Source of the DNA: Phycisphaerae bacterium
GTDB taxonomy: Bacteria; Planctomycetota; Phycisphaerae; UBA1845
Length of the DNA stretch: 64,000 bases
Assembly (NCBI GenBank): GCA_029260115.1
Contig: JAJDDW010000115.1
Coordinates: 1 to 64,000 of the forward strand
Direction of reading: 5' to 3'
Shown: positions 44,912 to 54,564 of the stretch, piece by piece
Layout: each line of letters begins with the position of its first letter
Numbering within the stretch: the first letter of the stretch is position 1
Program-made: the position numbers and the translations under genes
Notes under the pieces: model-generated
Seen by the model: only the letters and a program-made list of their open reading frames with translations
What the model was told of the DNA's origin: nothing
Database searches by the model: none

Positions 44912-46216
44912 CTAGTGACCATTGGCCGCGTCATCACGCAATTTTCGTAAATCGTCGCGAAATAACTCTGCCTCTCTGCGGGCGACGTCTGCGGCATCTC
45001 GCGAGATAGCTGCTTCTGTACGCGATCGATCCAACTTTTCAAGCATGTTCGTAGCGTCGAAAAGCTTTTGTTCGAGTTGAGATCGTTTTTCAACAATATC
45101 GCCTAACGCTTCGCTGGCCTGGGACCACTGATCTTTGACCTGCGTATTGAGCACGTTAGCCAATTTGCGAATACCAGTTTCGATTTCTCCTACGGCTTGA
45201 TGTGCGCGCTCCGGGCCATAATTACTGTACACAGTTCCCGAAGTCGGTGTGGCCGATGCGTCTGCATTCACGAAGTTTTCATCAGCCTGAGGCACGTCGC
45301 TGGCTAGGTTATCCGTCTGCGTGGTGTACTGAAATTCGTCCGCCGCGGCAAAGTCTTGCGCTTCAACCACTATAACTTCGTCGACGGAAGCCGTGTCAAA
45401 TTGGACTTCCATGGCTGACTCTGACGCTGACGCTGAATTGCATGGTTGAGTGTTGTGAGCGGCGACCTCGCTCTGCATTGACGCTTGGGGCACATCATTT
45501 ATCGGCGACTCAAAAACAGGCGCCGATACGGGCGGCTCGCCTATCGCATCCACTGCCTCTTCCATGTCATTAAAGGCTTTAGCATCCTCGGTAGTAGCTT
45601 CGTCTTGCATCTGAACGTCATCAGCCACGCTAGACTCCGCGATTTCATCCTGCGCGAGATTGTCGACCGTAGCTTCTTCATCAAGACTTGCTTCAGCGTC
45701 AGATGTTATCAACACTGCAGCGAATTCGACATCGGGGCTACTATCTTCAACAAGCTCAGACAGCTTGGCTTCCGCCTCCGCGAGCATAACGATAGCAGCA
45801 TCCGCAGACGCTACATTCGCTACGGTTGAGGACCGATCGCCATCCTCGAAAGCACCAATCTCCACAGCTTCCTGCACAATATTTTGAGCTTCATCATTCA
45901 CAACAGACATCATGATTTCCTTTCGCGTATTTGGAAATGCGCGGTCAATGTGGTCAATCATTTCTTCGACGAGCGGATGCTCGGCATCATGCAAAATAGT
46001 TTCCAGCTCCTCGTGATCGGCATCGCTAAACATGCCGCGAGGCGCTTGCCCAAAGGGCGTGCAACGAAACACCACTTGTCGTCGCGCGCGGCGCAATATT
46101 TCTAGCTCAGTCCGCAACCGACGCAGATCGTGCGGATTGTTTACCACAATGGACAGCACCTGGCCGTCGCGTGGAATGGAATAATGTCGAGGGAAGTAGT
46201 CCATCGTTTCATTCAC
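44912..46216 (-). CDS. Hypothetical acidic protein with C-terminal coiled coil
   Basis: This is a 434-residue unrecognised protein. Residues 1-110 form a compact mixed alpha/beta domain (QVLSIVVNNPHDLRRLRTELEI; RRQVVFRCTPFG). Residues 110-325 are very acidic low-complexity sequence (Glu, Asp, Ala, Ser). Residues 330-430 are heptad-rich coiled coil (EKRSQLEQKLFDATNMLEKL, with alternating Arg/Asp). There is no signal peptide. GTG at 46216 or ATG at 46204 could start it. The layout suggests a cytoplasmic scaffold or filament-like protein. Confidence 0.65.
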   Translation of the reverse strand: MNETMDYFPRHYSIPRDGQVLSIVVNNPHDLRRLRTELEILRRARRQVVFRCTPFGQAPRGMFSDADHEELETILHDAEHPLVEEMIDHIDRAFPNTRKEIMMSVVNDEAQNIVQEAVEIGAFEDGDRSSTVANVASADAAIVMLAEAEAKLSELVEDSSPDVEFAAVLITSDAEASLDEEATVDNLAQDEIAESSVADDVQMQDEATTEDAKAFNDMEEAVDAIGEPPVSAPVFESPINDVPQASMQSEVAAHNTQPCNSASASESAMEVQFDTASVDEVIVVEAQDFAAADEFQYTTQTDNLASDVPQADENFVNADASATPTSGTVYSNYGPERAHQAVGEIETGIRKLANVLNTQVKDQWSQASEALGDIVEKRSQLEQKLFDATNMLEKLDRSRTEAAISRDAADVARREAELFRDDLRKLRDDAANGH

Positions 46217-46512
46217 CAGTGCTGAGCCAGCCTACAAGCGGCAAGAAGCACTCTCTTCCTCGATCGGCCGATAATGAAATCACGCGCTCACCGCGCCAAG
46301 CACACCCGTATCGTTCGTCGGATTTTGACCATGGCATCTTCATCTGGCCAAAGACCACAAACATCACATCGGACCTAAGCGCCAGCCGATGACTTACCCA
46401 TATGGCTGGCTTTGATGTATAACCCAGCCAGTGTTTTTTAGGTTTGAACAAGATTAATAGTTGCGCTACTTTGACGAATTCGTAGCAAACTCCGATAATT
46501 GTTGCACCAACC

Positions 46513-48774
46513 GTGAAAGATAAAACGTTTGACATGTATGGGTGGACTTCAATCATCAGGGCCTGGCCTCGCTCGGTCGTAGGCATTTGGCTGTTGCTCG
46601 CAATCGCGTGCAGTTGGGGTGCGCCACGAATCCCAACACTTCTAGAAGATGATCGGACTCAATTTCTTCCTCAAAATTTACCCTCCCAACAAGCGGCGAC
46701 ACTGCTAAGAGAAGAGTTTCCCCTGGCAGCCTTCGCCAGTCGGTTCGTCGTAACCTTGAGCCATGAAGACGGACTTACTGCAGACCATCGAGCAGCTATC
46801 AAACGAGCGGCCGTGGCGATTCAAGCACAAAGCCAGGCAATGGATTGGCGTGTGCGATCGGCAAGTTTAATACCTTTTCTCGCCCCACTACTAGAGAGCG
46901 AAGATGGCCAAGTCGCACTCATCGTTGTGGAATTACCTGCTGGCCCGCTAACACACCATAGCGTCAAAAGAGCGCGTCAGGTGCGAGAGATTGTGCAGCA
47001 CGAGACCAAGGCGTCTTCGCTTACCGTCGAGTTCACCGGCGACGCAGCCCTTGGCGAACTGCTCGACGATAAAGCCAAGCATGATGTAGATCGCACGACG
47101 CTGTGGGCTTTTATAGCCGTCGCAACCATTCTTCTTTTTGTATACCGCTCGCCAGTGGCCATGTTGCTGCCGGTGGCGACAGTCGCGATCGCGCTAATGG
47201 TTTCGTTGGGTATGATAGGACGAGCCGCGGCCTGGGGCCTGCCGGTCAATGGCCTGGTTGAGATGTTCATCATTGTCATCTTGGCTGGGTCGGGCGTGGA
47301 CTATTGTCTTTTTCTTTTCGCACGGTTTCGAGAACGCATAGCGGCGGGGGATGACGCCCGACTAGCCGTCCAGACCTGCCTGCGACATATCGCCCCAGCT
47401 ATTCTCGCTAGCGCGGGGACCAACGCCGCAGCGATGTGTACGCTTGCCCTAGCCTCTAACAGAAACTTATCGACCTCCGGCCCAACCATTGCCTTCGCCG
47501 TTGTCATGGTCACCGCTACCGTATTGACTCTGACACCAGCTATGATGTGCTTGGTAGGACGATACTTGGTTTGGCCTATGCGCATCGAACCGGCCAACGA
47601 GGATCACCGCCTGTGGTCACTGGTCGCAAATATAGTCACACGACGACCCGGACTCATTATATTATGTACACTCTTGGTGATGACGCCGTTTTGCATGGTT
47701 GGCATGAGGGTACAGCCATTGTTTGATGCCTATGAGGAATATCCAGCGGACTCGTCGTTCGTTCGCGGGGTAAAATTAATCGATGCCCATTGGTTTAATG
47801 GTAGCCCGGTCGCAGAGCAAACGTTGCTTGTCACCTTGCCGGAGACTGTTGAAACCGTTGATCAAGAAGGGCGGCTGTCATCGGCGATGGATGCGCTCGC
47901 CACGCAACTCGCCAATCGGTTTCCGGTGGCCTATTATCGTGATTATTTTCATCCTCTCGGGCGTGCTGCGGATAAAGATGCCAAGACAACGTCCCTACCC
48001 GCTTGGCTATCCATTCCAAAATCGTTAACCAGGCCTTATTTTATCGGAAAATCAGGACGAGTGTTGCGCATTGACATCGGCCTACGTGGCGAGCCTCGAT
48101 CCAATGAGACCATGAATAAAGTCGAGCCGTTGAGACAAGTTGTCCTGGACGCATTAAACCAATCGTTCTCAAATTCGAAGGCGCCGTTTCCGGTTGAGGT
48201 TCACATCGCCGGCGGCTCGGCCGACTATGCAGACATTCGTGACTTGCGAGATCGAGACTTCAAAATAGTCGCAACAGTAGCCGTGCTAATGGTCGCTATG
48301 ATTTTGTATTGGTTGGTGCGATCGTTCGTTCAGTCAATTATTTTGGTCGCAGCGACGATGGTCACGTACATAGCTTCCTACGGGATAACGTGGTGGCTTG
48401 CGGTAAGCTTTCTAGGCGTATCAAGCCTGAGTTATCAGGTTGATTTTCTACTTTTTATCGTCATTCTCAGCCTGGGGCAAGATTACAATATCTACGTGGT
48501 GACGCGTATCAGCGAGGAGCTTGAGCGCGCGAACCCGCAAGAGGCGATCCGAACAGCCATCGTCAAGACCGGTCAGGTCGTGAGTAGCTGCGGACTTATC
48601 ATGGCTGCAGCGTTTGGATCTCTCATTACTGGCTCACTGGTACTCATGAAAGAATTTGCCATTGCCTTGGCACTGGGTATTCTGATCGACACCTTTGTCG
48701 TACGCCCCTTGCTCGTACCGGCAGCGTTGCTCCTGTTGGCCCGTCGAAATCGCATGAACGGACCCGATGGATAG
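46513..48774 (+). CDS. MMPL-family RND transporter
   Basis: This is a 753-residue membrane protein of the MMPL/hydrophobe-exporter RND group, with 12 predicted membrane helices in two halves. Each half keeps the proton-relay Asp-Tyr motif: GSGVDYCLFLFARFRE in the first, SLGQDYNIYVVTRISEE in the second. Periplasmic loops (about 50-180 and 420-560) separate helices 1/2 and 7/8. Such proteins export lipids or hydrophobic compounds; hopanoid or lipid export is possible. GTG at 46513 or ATG at 46534 could start it. It is followed after 3 bases by rnpA, so the two are probably co-transcribed. Confidence 0.92.
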   Translation: MKDKTFDMYGWTSIIRAWPRSVVGIWLLLAIACSWGAPRIPTLLEDDRTQFLPQNLPSQQAATLLREEFPLAAFASRFVVTLSHEDGLTADHRAAIKRAAVAIQAQSQAMDWRVRSASLIPFLAPLLESEDGQVALIVVELPAGPLTHHSVKRARQVREIVQHETKASSLTVEFTGDAALGELLDDKAKHDVDRTTLWAFIAVATILLFVYRSPVAMLLPVATVAIALMVSLGMIGRAAAWGLPVNGLVEMFIIVILAGSGVDYCLFLFARFRERIAAGDDARLAVQTCLRHIAPAILASAGTNAAAMCTLALASNRNLSTSGPTIAFAVVMVTATVLTLTPAMMCLVGRYLVWPMRIEPANEDHRLWSLVANIVTRRPGLIILCTLLVMTPFCMVGMRVQPLFDAYEEYPADSSFVRGVKLIDAHWFNGSPVAEQTLLVTLPETVETVDQEGRLSSAMDALATQLANRFPVAYYRDYFHPLGRAADKDAKTTSLPAWLSIPKSLTRPYFIGKSGRVLRIDIGLRGEPRSNETMNKVEPLRQVVLDALNQSFSNSKAPFPVEVHIAGGSADYADIRDLRDRDFKIVATVAVLMVAMILYWLVRSFVQSIILVAATMVTYIASYGITWWLAVSFLGVSSLSYQVDFLLFIVILSLGQDYNIYVVTRISEELERANPQEAIRTAIVKTGQVVSSCGLIMAAAFGSLITGSLVLMKEFAIALALGILIDTFVVRPLLVPAALLLLARRNRMNGPDG

Positions 48775-48777
48775 TCA

Positions 48778-49146
48778 GTGTCGACGAACGATCAGACATT
48801 TCGATCACGTGAACGGTTACATCTGCGATGTGACTATGCGCGGGCGTTTGCACAAAAGCGTAGCGCCGCTGATGACGCCTTCGTGGTATATATCGCTGAA
48901 AACGGATTGTCGTGGTCCAGACTGGGCCTAAGCGTGAGTCGCCGCCTGGGAAACGCGGTGATTCGAAACTACGCCCGCCGCCGTATTCGAGAAGCGTTTC
49001 GTCGCGTAAAATATGACATTCCGCAGGGGTTGGATGTCGTCTGCGTAGCCCGAAATGGCGTGCTAAATAAAAAGACAAATCTAAAGCGGGCGATGGTTCG
49101 TCTGGTGAGCAAGGCCGCAGCTCGGCAGCTGCGGAATCAGCCATAA
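48778..49146 (+). CDS. rnpA: Ribonuclease P protein component
   Basis: This is the basic protein subunit of RNase P, which trims tRNA 5' leaders. The 122-residue length is normal. The central RNR signature is seen as GLSVSRRLGNAVIRNYARRRIREAFR. It starts at GTG, 3 bases after the transporter stop codon, which implies coupling. In most bacteria rnpA follows rpmH near dnaA. Here rpmH, yidC and dnaA are absent from the window. Confidence 0.93.
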   Translation: MSTNDQTFRSRERLHLRCDYARAFAQKRSAADDAFVVYIAENGLSWSRLGLSVSRRLGNAVIRNYARRRIREAFRRVKYDIPQGLDVVCVARNGVLNKKTNLKRAMVRLVSKAAARQLRNQP

Positions 49147-49236
49147 CGCCGCTTAAGCCAGGCTGCTGTGCCCAGCCCGCAACCCTGCCCGGTACGACCC
49201 TATCAGCCGCACCGGGAGAGCCTGCGATTTTTTGCG

Positions 49237-49590
49237 TTACGCCTTTAACAGGCGCGAGACGTTTTTATCTACAAAATAGCGACCTTCTTTGAGATCGATA
49301 TTCACGCCAGCGTCTTCGAGATTATTCAAATATCGAAAAACCGTGCGGCGTGACGACTTCAATTTACGACCTAAATCAACGATGGATACACCCTTTTCCA
49401 TAAGGTTAATCATCTTAAGCTGTCGGCCATAAATAGAGCGCTCGCTTTCCAATTCTTTACACAACACCTCAGCCGCTTTCTTGACGGCAGGATTCTTGTC
49501 GTAATGGTTCGATTTACGTGCGGCCTTCAAGGCTACGTGAATTGCAAATGTCTCGGTAAAATCAGATCGAGAGCTTAACTGTCCAGCCAT
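49237..49590 (-). CDS. HTH-domain protein
   Basis: This is a 117-residue basic protein. The C-terminal 60 residues form a winged helix-turn-helix of HTH_11/DeoR-like type (VSIVDLGRKLKSSRRTVFRYLNNLEDAG, then a wing, GRYFVDK). The N-terminal half is helical and Lys-rich. The ATG has AGGAG 8 bases upstream. It is a probable small transcription regulator. The aminotransferase at 49820 is divergent, about 230 bases away, and is the closest candidate target. Confidence 0.75.
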   Translation of the reverse strand: MAGQLSSRSDFTETFAIHVALKAARKSNHYDKNPAVKKAAEVLCKELESERSIYGRQLKMINLMEKGVSIVDLGRKLKSSRRTVFRYLNNLEDAGVNIDLKEGRYFVDKNVSRLLKA

Positions 49591-49819
49591 AATTACTACT
49601 CCTTAAAAATAAAATGTCGCTAACCTTAATAGTAGGCCTAAATCCCGCAGGCAGCTGATTATTCCATTCTGCGACGCGACGGTGTATCATTTTTTACGCC
49701 CTACGATACGATAGCCTAGTTGCGGTGTACTGACAATAGCTGGCACTAAAAAAAATTAATTTATTTGTGACGTGCTAGGGGCACTCACTGGTCTAAATAT
49801 TATTTTAGGAGCATACCCC

Positions 49820-50896
49820 ATGTCCTACTTACATTGGTCTAAGACGCGTCCCCGTGCGCGATACAATCTAGCCGGTAGCGGCGTGCCCTCCGCCGAACCG
49901 ACAACTTTTGACACCAACCTACCAGCCGTCACTATGACCAGCAAAGGGCCTTATGGTGATCCGGTCCTGCTTGAGGCGTTAGCGAATCGCTATGGTGTGG
50001 ATATCAACCAGGTGCTCCCCGTCCCCGGAACCAGCATGGCTAACTTCGTCTCCATCGCCGCAGCTGGTCAGAACGGCCACCCTGTAGCTATGGAATCGCC
50101 CGTCTACGACCCGATCACCCTAAGCAGCCTATTTCTCAAAATACCCATTCTACCGCTATCTCGCTCCCCGGAGGACGGTTTTCGCGTAAACCAAGAAGAG
50201 CTAGCTCGCGCACTCGCAGCAGGGGCTATGCTCGTCATGTTGACAAACCTACATAACCCTTCAGGCCAGTACATCGAAGCCGAGACGATCTTGGGTATCG
50301 CAGAACAATGCAATAAAACAGGCGCAACCTTATTAATAGACGAAGTTTACCTTGATGCGGTCCCGATTGCTCGCGGTACCTCATGGTGGTCCGCTGTAAC
50401 CCTGGCGAACAATATCGTGATCACCAATTCGCTGACCAAAGTATACGGGCTAAGTGGATTACGTTGCGGATGGATCGTAGGCCCGGAAGATATCATTTTG
50501 CACGCACGAGAAGTAGTTAATCTGCTTCACGTTGACCTGCCCACTCCATCCAGCGAACTAGCCTTACGGGCATTGGATCAGTTTCCGACGCTAGAAAACC
50601 GCCATCGAGCGATCCACCAGGCCGGTCAGCCCATATATCGCCAGTGGGCCAGTGGTGAAAGCAGAATTCGATCGTATCCGAATTTCGGGGCACTTTTCGA
50701 GTGTTTTCAACTACCCCCAAGCGTCACTTCAGACCAGCTAGAAGCTCATTTGGTATCAAAATACGAGACTCAGGTGGTCCCTGGACGGTTTTTCGGCATT
50801 GCCGACCACGTCCGCGTCAGCACAGCCTTGGAGCCTGCAGAACTTACAGAGGGCTTATCTCGAATCAGTCAGGCGTTGGACGATTTAGTAAAGTGA
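49820..50896 (+). CDS. PLP-dependent aminotransferase, class I/II
   Basis: This is a 358-residue fold-type I aminotransferase. The ATG at 49820 has a well-placed AGGAG, which decides the start over an upstream GTG at 49772. Family blocks are LHNPSGQYI (Asn binding the cofactor), LIDEVYLD (Asp and Tyr) and the Schiff-base Lys in NSLTKVYGLSGLRCGW. C-terminal Arg candidates lie in HVRVSTALE. The substrate cannot be read from the sequence. The protein is shorter than aspartate aminotransferases (about 400) and lacks an N-terminal arm. Confidence 0.9.
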   Translation: MSYLHWSKTRPRARYNLAGSGVPSAEPTTFDTNLPAVTMTSKGPYGDPVLLEALANRYGVDINQVLPVPGTSMANFVSIAAAGQNGHPVAMESPVYDPITLSSLFLKIPILPLSRSPEDGFRVNQEELARALAAGAMLVMLTNLHNPSGQYIEAETILGIAEQCNKTGATLLIDEVYLDAVPIARGTSWWSAVTLANNIVITNSLTKVYGLSGLRCGWIVGPEDIILHAREVVNLLHVDLPTPSSELALRALDQFPTLENRHRAIHQAGQPIYRQWASGESRIRSYPNFGALFECFQLPPSVTSDQLEAHLVSKYETQVVPGRFFGIADHVRVSTALEPAELTEGLSRISQALDDLVK

Positions 50897-50928
50897 TAGT
50901 CAACCTGCCAAGCAGGCATCTTGGCAAG

Positions 50929-51978
50929 TTAACCGAGCATAGCCGTTGTTTTCGGATCCCAGGCCAAAGCAAAGCGCCCACCTTCTTCTCTCCGCCAGTG
51001 CAACGCCGCATGCAACGGTAACGGAGACAGGGGCCAAGTGTGTCCCACGTCGGTTGTAGCCAATACCGGATTCACCCATGAGGCTGGCAAGTGATATTGC
51101 AACAGTGCCATCATGGACGCCCGTTGATCGTTTTCACCCCAATGAAAATCGCCCAGCAAAATCCCTGCACATTCGTCCCAATAATTAGCCAGCGTCAGAT
51201 GAGACAGAAATCTGTCGAACCTCTCTATTTTATCATTAAAATCTTCCAGCATCAGCCAATGCCCCCTTGGCCGAACGAAACGGTCATAGCGCGAGCCAAT
51301 CACCGCTGAAAGCACCGTAAGATTTCCACCCACCATCCGCACCTCATCAGCACCAGGCCCATCGCCCATCAGCAGGTCTGCACGAATTGTTCTTACCGTT
51401 GGTTTACCCGCCAACATATTAACCACGTCGCGAAAAAAACTTTCACACTCCGGCTTTAAATGTTTTCTCGTCCAATCCGGCGGATGATCACGGGCCTCCG
51501 AAGGCGCGTCCGGATGGTGTGAGGCGTAGCGTAGCAAGCCATAGGTTAAAAATGCCGGCCCCATATCGTATAGGCCAATGCCCATCTCATACGCACCAAC
51601 GATGTTAACCATCGGCGTCAGTTCGCTAAATCCAAAAAATGCTACCGGCGATGTTCGGGTCAACAGTACATCAAAATCGATGTGTGGCAGAATGCGTGTA
51701 AACCATGCCCCACCGCGCACGGTAACGATAGCCCGCACGTCCGGGTCAGCCATCGCGTTTTGAATATCCGCCGCTCGCAGCAAATCATCCGACCTGCCGC
51801 CTAACTCGTCCGCCTCCTTCGGGGCCAGCAGCCCAGCATCAGCCGTAACTTCCAAAGAGTCGCCAACCGCACGCTGCACGAAGTCAACGAACGCATCATT
51901 AGTCTCTAAGTTAAGACGCTTAAAAAACGTGGCACACGAACCGGCCGGGGCGATCAAATGCAACTTGGGTTTATTCAC
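50929..51978 (-). CDS. S66-family LD-carboxypeptidase-like peptidase
   Basis: This is a 349-residue serine peptidase of family S66 (LdcA / MccF type). The nucleophile is in FFGFSELTP, the equivalent of the GYSD motif. The catalytic Glu and His belong to the C-terminal blocks (GILLGDF; VLATTDVGHTWPLSPLPL). GGAWFTRILPHIDFDVL matches the family's RGGYG-type region. Known roles are trimming the terminal D-Ala from murein tetrapeptide during recycling, or cleaving microcin-type conjugates. It starts 5 bases after the BtpA-like gene ends, so it is co-transcribed with it. Confidence 0.86.
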   Translation of the reverse strand: MNKPKLHLIAPAGSCATFFKRLNLETNDAFVDFVQRAVGDSLEVTADAGLLAPKEADELGGRSDDLLRAADIQNAMADPDVRAIVTVRGGAWFTRILPHIDFDVLLTRTSPVAFFGFSELTPMVNIVGAYEMGIGLYDMGPAFLTYGLLRYASHHPDAPSEARDHPPDWTRKHLKPECESFFRDVVNMLAGKPTVRTIRADLLMGDGPGADEVRMVGGNLTVLSAVIGSRYDRFVRPRGHWLMLEDFNDKIERFDRFLSHLTLANYWDECAGILLGDFHWGENDQRASMMALLQYHLPASWVNPVLATTDVGHTWPLSPLPLHAALHWRREEGGRFALAWDPKTTAMLG

Positions 51979-51982
51979 TGAA

Positions 51983-52765
51983 TTACGCTAGCCCCGCAGC
52001 TTGGACAAAGGCTTTCGCGCGATCGGGATCAACCGGATTGACGGTAATACCATCTTGCTTGAGGGCTGTCCCGACGATGACGCCGCCGGTTTTCCCCAGC
52101 AATTCACCCACCGTTTCATGCGTAACGCCACTCCCCACGAACAATCGTCGATCGGGCACAGCGTTGCGAACCACATCAATATCGCGTGGGTCTGTTGGCG
52201 ATCCCGTAGCCACCCCTGAAATAATCAGCCCGTCAGCCATACCTCGATAGGCGGTTTCTTTCGCGGCATCGCCCAAGTCTTGTTGACCAAGAGGCACTGC
52301 GTGTTTGACATGCACATCAGCCAGTACACATACCCGCTTACCGAGTAGTTTGCGATAGCGCAGGGTCTTAGCCGCCTGACCTTCGATCATGCCCTGATCA
52401 GTCACCATCACCCCGGTATGCACATTGACACGAATAAACGATGCCGAAGTAGCCGATGCGATACCTAGTGCCGCCATGGCGTCATTACGCAACACGTTTA
52501 CACCAAGCGGGACGTTAGTTATTTGCGCGATGCGATCAATCGTCCGGGCCATCCCCGCGATAGTGGCAGGGCCTACGTCGGTCGCGGAAAAAGGCTGGTC
52601 ACCGAAGTTTTCGATAATCAGCGCGTTGAACCCGGCCTCGACGAGAATCCGGGCGTCGCTCATAGCCCGCTCTAACACCGCGTCCATGCCAGTGTGATTC
52701 GGCGAACCCGGCAACGCGGGAAGATGAATCACGCCAATGAGCGATATGGAAGGTAGATCAATCAT
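51983..52765 (-). CDS. BtpA/SgcQ-family TIM-barrel protein
   Basis: This is a 260-residue protein of the BtpA family, named for a cyanobacterial factor that stabilises photosystem I. The group also includes SgcQ-type barrel proteins of unknown chemistry. Family blocks are LIGVIHLPALPGSP, GFNALIIENFGDQPF, PLGVNVLRNDAMAALGIA and VGSGVTHETV. The ATG at 52765 has GGTGA upstream. An ATG at 52786 would add seven residues. As this is not a phototroph-looking region, a metabolic role is likelier. Next downstream is the S66 peptidase. Confidence 0.87.
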   Translation of the reverse strand: MIDLPSISLIGVIHLPALPGSPNHTGMDAVLERAMSDARILVEAGFNALIIENFGDQPFSATDVGPATIAGMARTIDRIAQITNVPLGVNVLRNDAMAALGIASATSASFIRVNVHTGVMVTDQGMIEGQAAKTLRYRKLLGKRVCVLADVHVKHAVPLGQQDLGDAAKETAYRGMADGLIISGVATGSPTDPRDIDVVRNAVPDRRLFVGSGVTHETVGELLGKTGGVIVGTALKQDGITVNPVDPDRAKAFVQAAGLA

Positions 52766-52859
52766 GCATTCACCGCGATGTTCCACGAACAGGTGTCATT
52801 AATATTGCCGATGATGGTTCGCATCCTAGCGCGAATAAGCCGTGCGTTGATGCGAAGAG

Positions 52860-53186
52860 TCAATCGCTTGAAGGTCGAAAGACAGCGACCACGTCTTCGA
52901 TGGGCACGACGAATAGGCAATTGTCTTTCTCGAATTCGACCGGAATGGCTTGCTTAGGATTAAACAGCACGCGGTCATATTGACGCACCGGAAAGTTTTC
53001 GTCTTTCTCAATCTGGGCCGAAACCGCCACAATACGCCCCGTGATGTTAGGGATTTCGATCGAATCTGGAAGCTCAATGCCGCCCTTGGTAACTTTCTTA
53101 TCCTCATCTTTGCGAATCAGTACCCGGTCACCGAGCGGTTCCACGGTATCAAGTCGCGCACTCTTTGTCTTTGGTTTATTAGGCAT
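52860..53186 (-). CDS. groES: GroES-type co-chaperonin
   Basis: This is a 108-residue co-chaperonin 10 family protein. Blocks are VEPLGDRVLIRKDEDKKVTKGGIELPDS (core plus mobile loop), GRIVAVS and QYDRVLFNPKQAIPVEF. The C-terminal FVVPIEDVVAVF is standard. The mobile loop lacks the common GGIVL pattern but keeps KGGIELP. groEL is not adjacent, which suggests an extra, stand-alone copy. The first gene of a same-strand run with BtpA-like and S66 genes; the gap to the next gene is about 95 bases. Confidence 0.88.
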   Translation of the reverse strand: MPNKPKTKSARLDTVEPLGDRVLIRKDEDKKVTKGGIELPDSIEIPNITGRIVAVSAQIEKDENFPVRQYDRVLFNPKQAIPVEFEKDNCLFVVPIEDVVAVFRPSSD

Positions 53187-53445
53187 TCTAAAGGTCCCAT
53201 CGTCATATAATGGCCGCAGCCTTCACTCATGTCGCAACCGCTGCATGCGTAACATATAATAGGCCAATTCCGCCTAAAGGACCACGCCCCAGACAAATCC
53301 GACTATAGACGCGGTATTGGTTCTGATGCTAGGCATCCCGCTTGCCAAATCCTCCCAAAAAGGTAACGTCAATAGTTCGATTGCAGGCAGAAGGAAGGTG
53401 ACGCCGAACGTGGCGCGAAGAACCTAACATAGTGGGGATGATGAT

Positions 53446-54564
53446 ATGAAAGATCCGCGGATTACAAAATTAGCTAACGTGCTCATCAACTATTCAACGG
53501 CGCTTAAGCCCGGCGAGAAAATTCTTATCGAAGCCATCGACATTCCTTCCGAGATGACCTGCGAATTGGTCCGCGCAGCCAGGCAGGCCGGCGGCGAGCC
53601 TATCGTTACGCTCAAAAGCCAAGCGGTCCACCGCGCGCTGTTGATGAATTCGTCCGAGGCGCAGATGAATCTCATTGCAGAAGTCGAGGCCCTACGCATG
53701 AGCAAGGTCGACGCCTACATCGGGCTTCGCGGCTCACACAACATAGCCGAGACTTCCGACGTGCCCGAAGCTGCCCACAAACTCTACCAAAACACCATTT
53801 GGCAGCGCGTGCATCAGGAAATTCGCGTTCCCAAAACGCGATGGGTCGTCCTCCGCTGGCCTCACCCCGCCATGGCCCAACAAGCCAACCGCAGCACGGA
53901 AAGTTTTGAAGACTTTTACTTTGACGTGTGCACCATGGACTACGCACGCATGTCGACAGCCATGCAGCCTTTAGCGGCCCGCATGAACAAAACCGACAAG
54001 GTTCATATTGTGGGGTCAGGAACCGATTTGAAAATGTCGATCAAAGACATCCCGGCTGTCCCCTGCGACGGCAAGCTTAACATTCCCGACGGCGAGGTCT
54101 TCACCGCCCCCGTGCGCGACAGCGTAAACGGGACATTGCAATACAACGCCCGCACCATCTACCAAGGCGTGGTTCACGACCAAGTGCGCTTTGAATTCGC
54201 CAACGGGAAAATCGTCAAAGCCACGAGCACAAATTCCGAGCATCTCAATAAAGTGCTAGACTCCGACGAGGGTGGGCGATACATCGGCGAATTCGCTATC
54301 GGCTTCAACCCCTTCGTCACCGAACCCATGCTCGATATTCTCTTTGACGAGAAAATCGCCGGCTCATTCCATTTTACGCCAGGCCAAGCTTACGAAGAGG
54401 CCAACAACGGCAATAAAAGTGCCATCCACTGGGACATCGTCTGCCTCCAAGACCCAGCCCACGGCGGTGGCGAGATTTGGTTTGACGGCGAGCTAATTCG
54501 CAAAGATGGCCTATTCGTGGTAGACGACCTAAAAGGCTTGAATCCGGAAAATCTCAAGGGCTAG
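53446..54564 (+). CDS. M29-family aminopeptidase
   Basis: This is a 372-residue aminopeptidase of the M29 (AmpS/AmpT/PepS) family, cobalt- or zinc-dependent enzymes. The N-terminal block YSTALKPGEKILIEA and the domain around DLKMSIKDIPAVPCDGKLNIPDGEV are typical. Metal ligand residues fall in the DSDEGGRYIGEFAIGFNP and SAIHWDIVC blocks (Glu, His, Asp), as in the family. It starts at ATG 53446; 'gggg' upstream is a plausible ribosome-binding site. Cytosolic, with broad substrate range. A REP-like hairpin follows at 54601. Confidence 0.92.
   Translation: MKDPRITKLANVLINYSTALKPGEKILIEAIDIPSEMTCELVRAARQAGGEPIVTLKSQAVHRALLMNSSEAQMNLIAEVEALRMSKVDAYIGLRGSHNIAETSDVPEAAHKLYQNTIWQRVHQEIRVPKTRWVVLRWPHPAMAQQANRSTESFEDFYFDVCTMDYARMSTAMQPLAARMNKTDKVHIVGSGTDLKMSIKDIPAVPCDGKLNIPDGEVFTAPVRDSVNGTLQYNARTIYQGVVHDQVRFEFANGKIVKATSTNSEHLNKVLDSDEGGRYIGEFAIGFNPFVTEPMLDILFDEKIAGSFHFTPGQAYEEANNGNKSAIHWDIVCLQDPAHGGGEIWFDGELIRKDGLFVVDDLKGLNPENLKG

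Noticed and set aside
46209-46586. 125-codon minus-strand frame upstream of the MMPL gene
   Set aside because: Antisense to the transporter start and to the divergent promoter region, with no motif.
49180-49235. Terminator between rnpA and the HTH gene
   Set aside because: CCCGGT / ACCGGG arms and a later T run exist, but the loop is 17 bases and the T-tract is 13 bases away; too weak to call.
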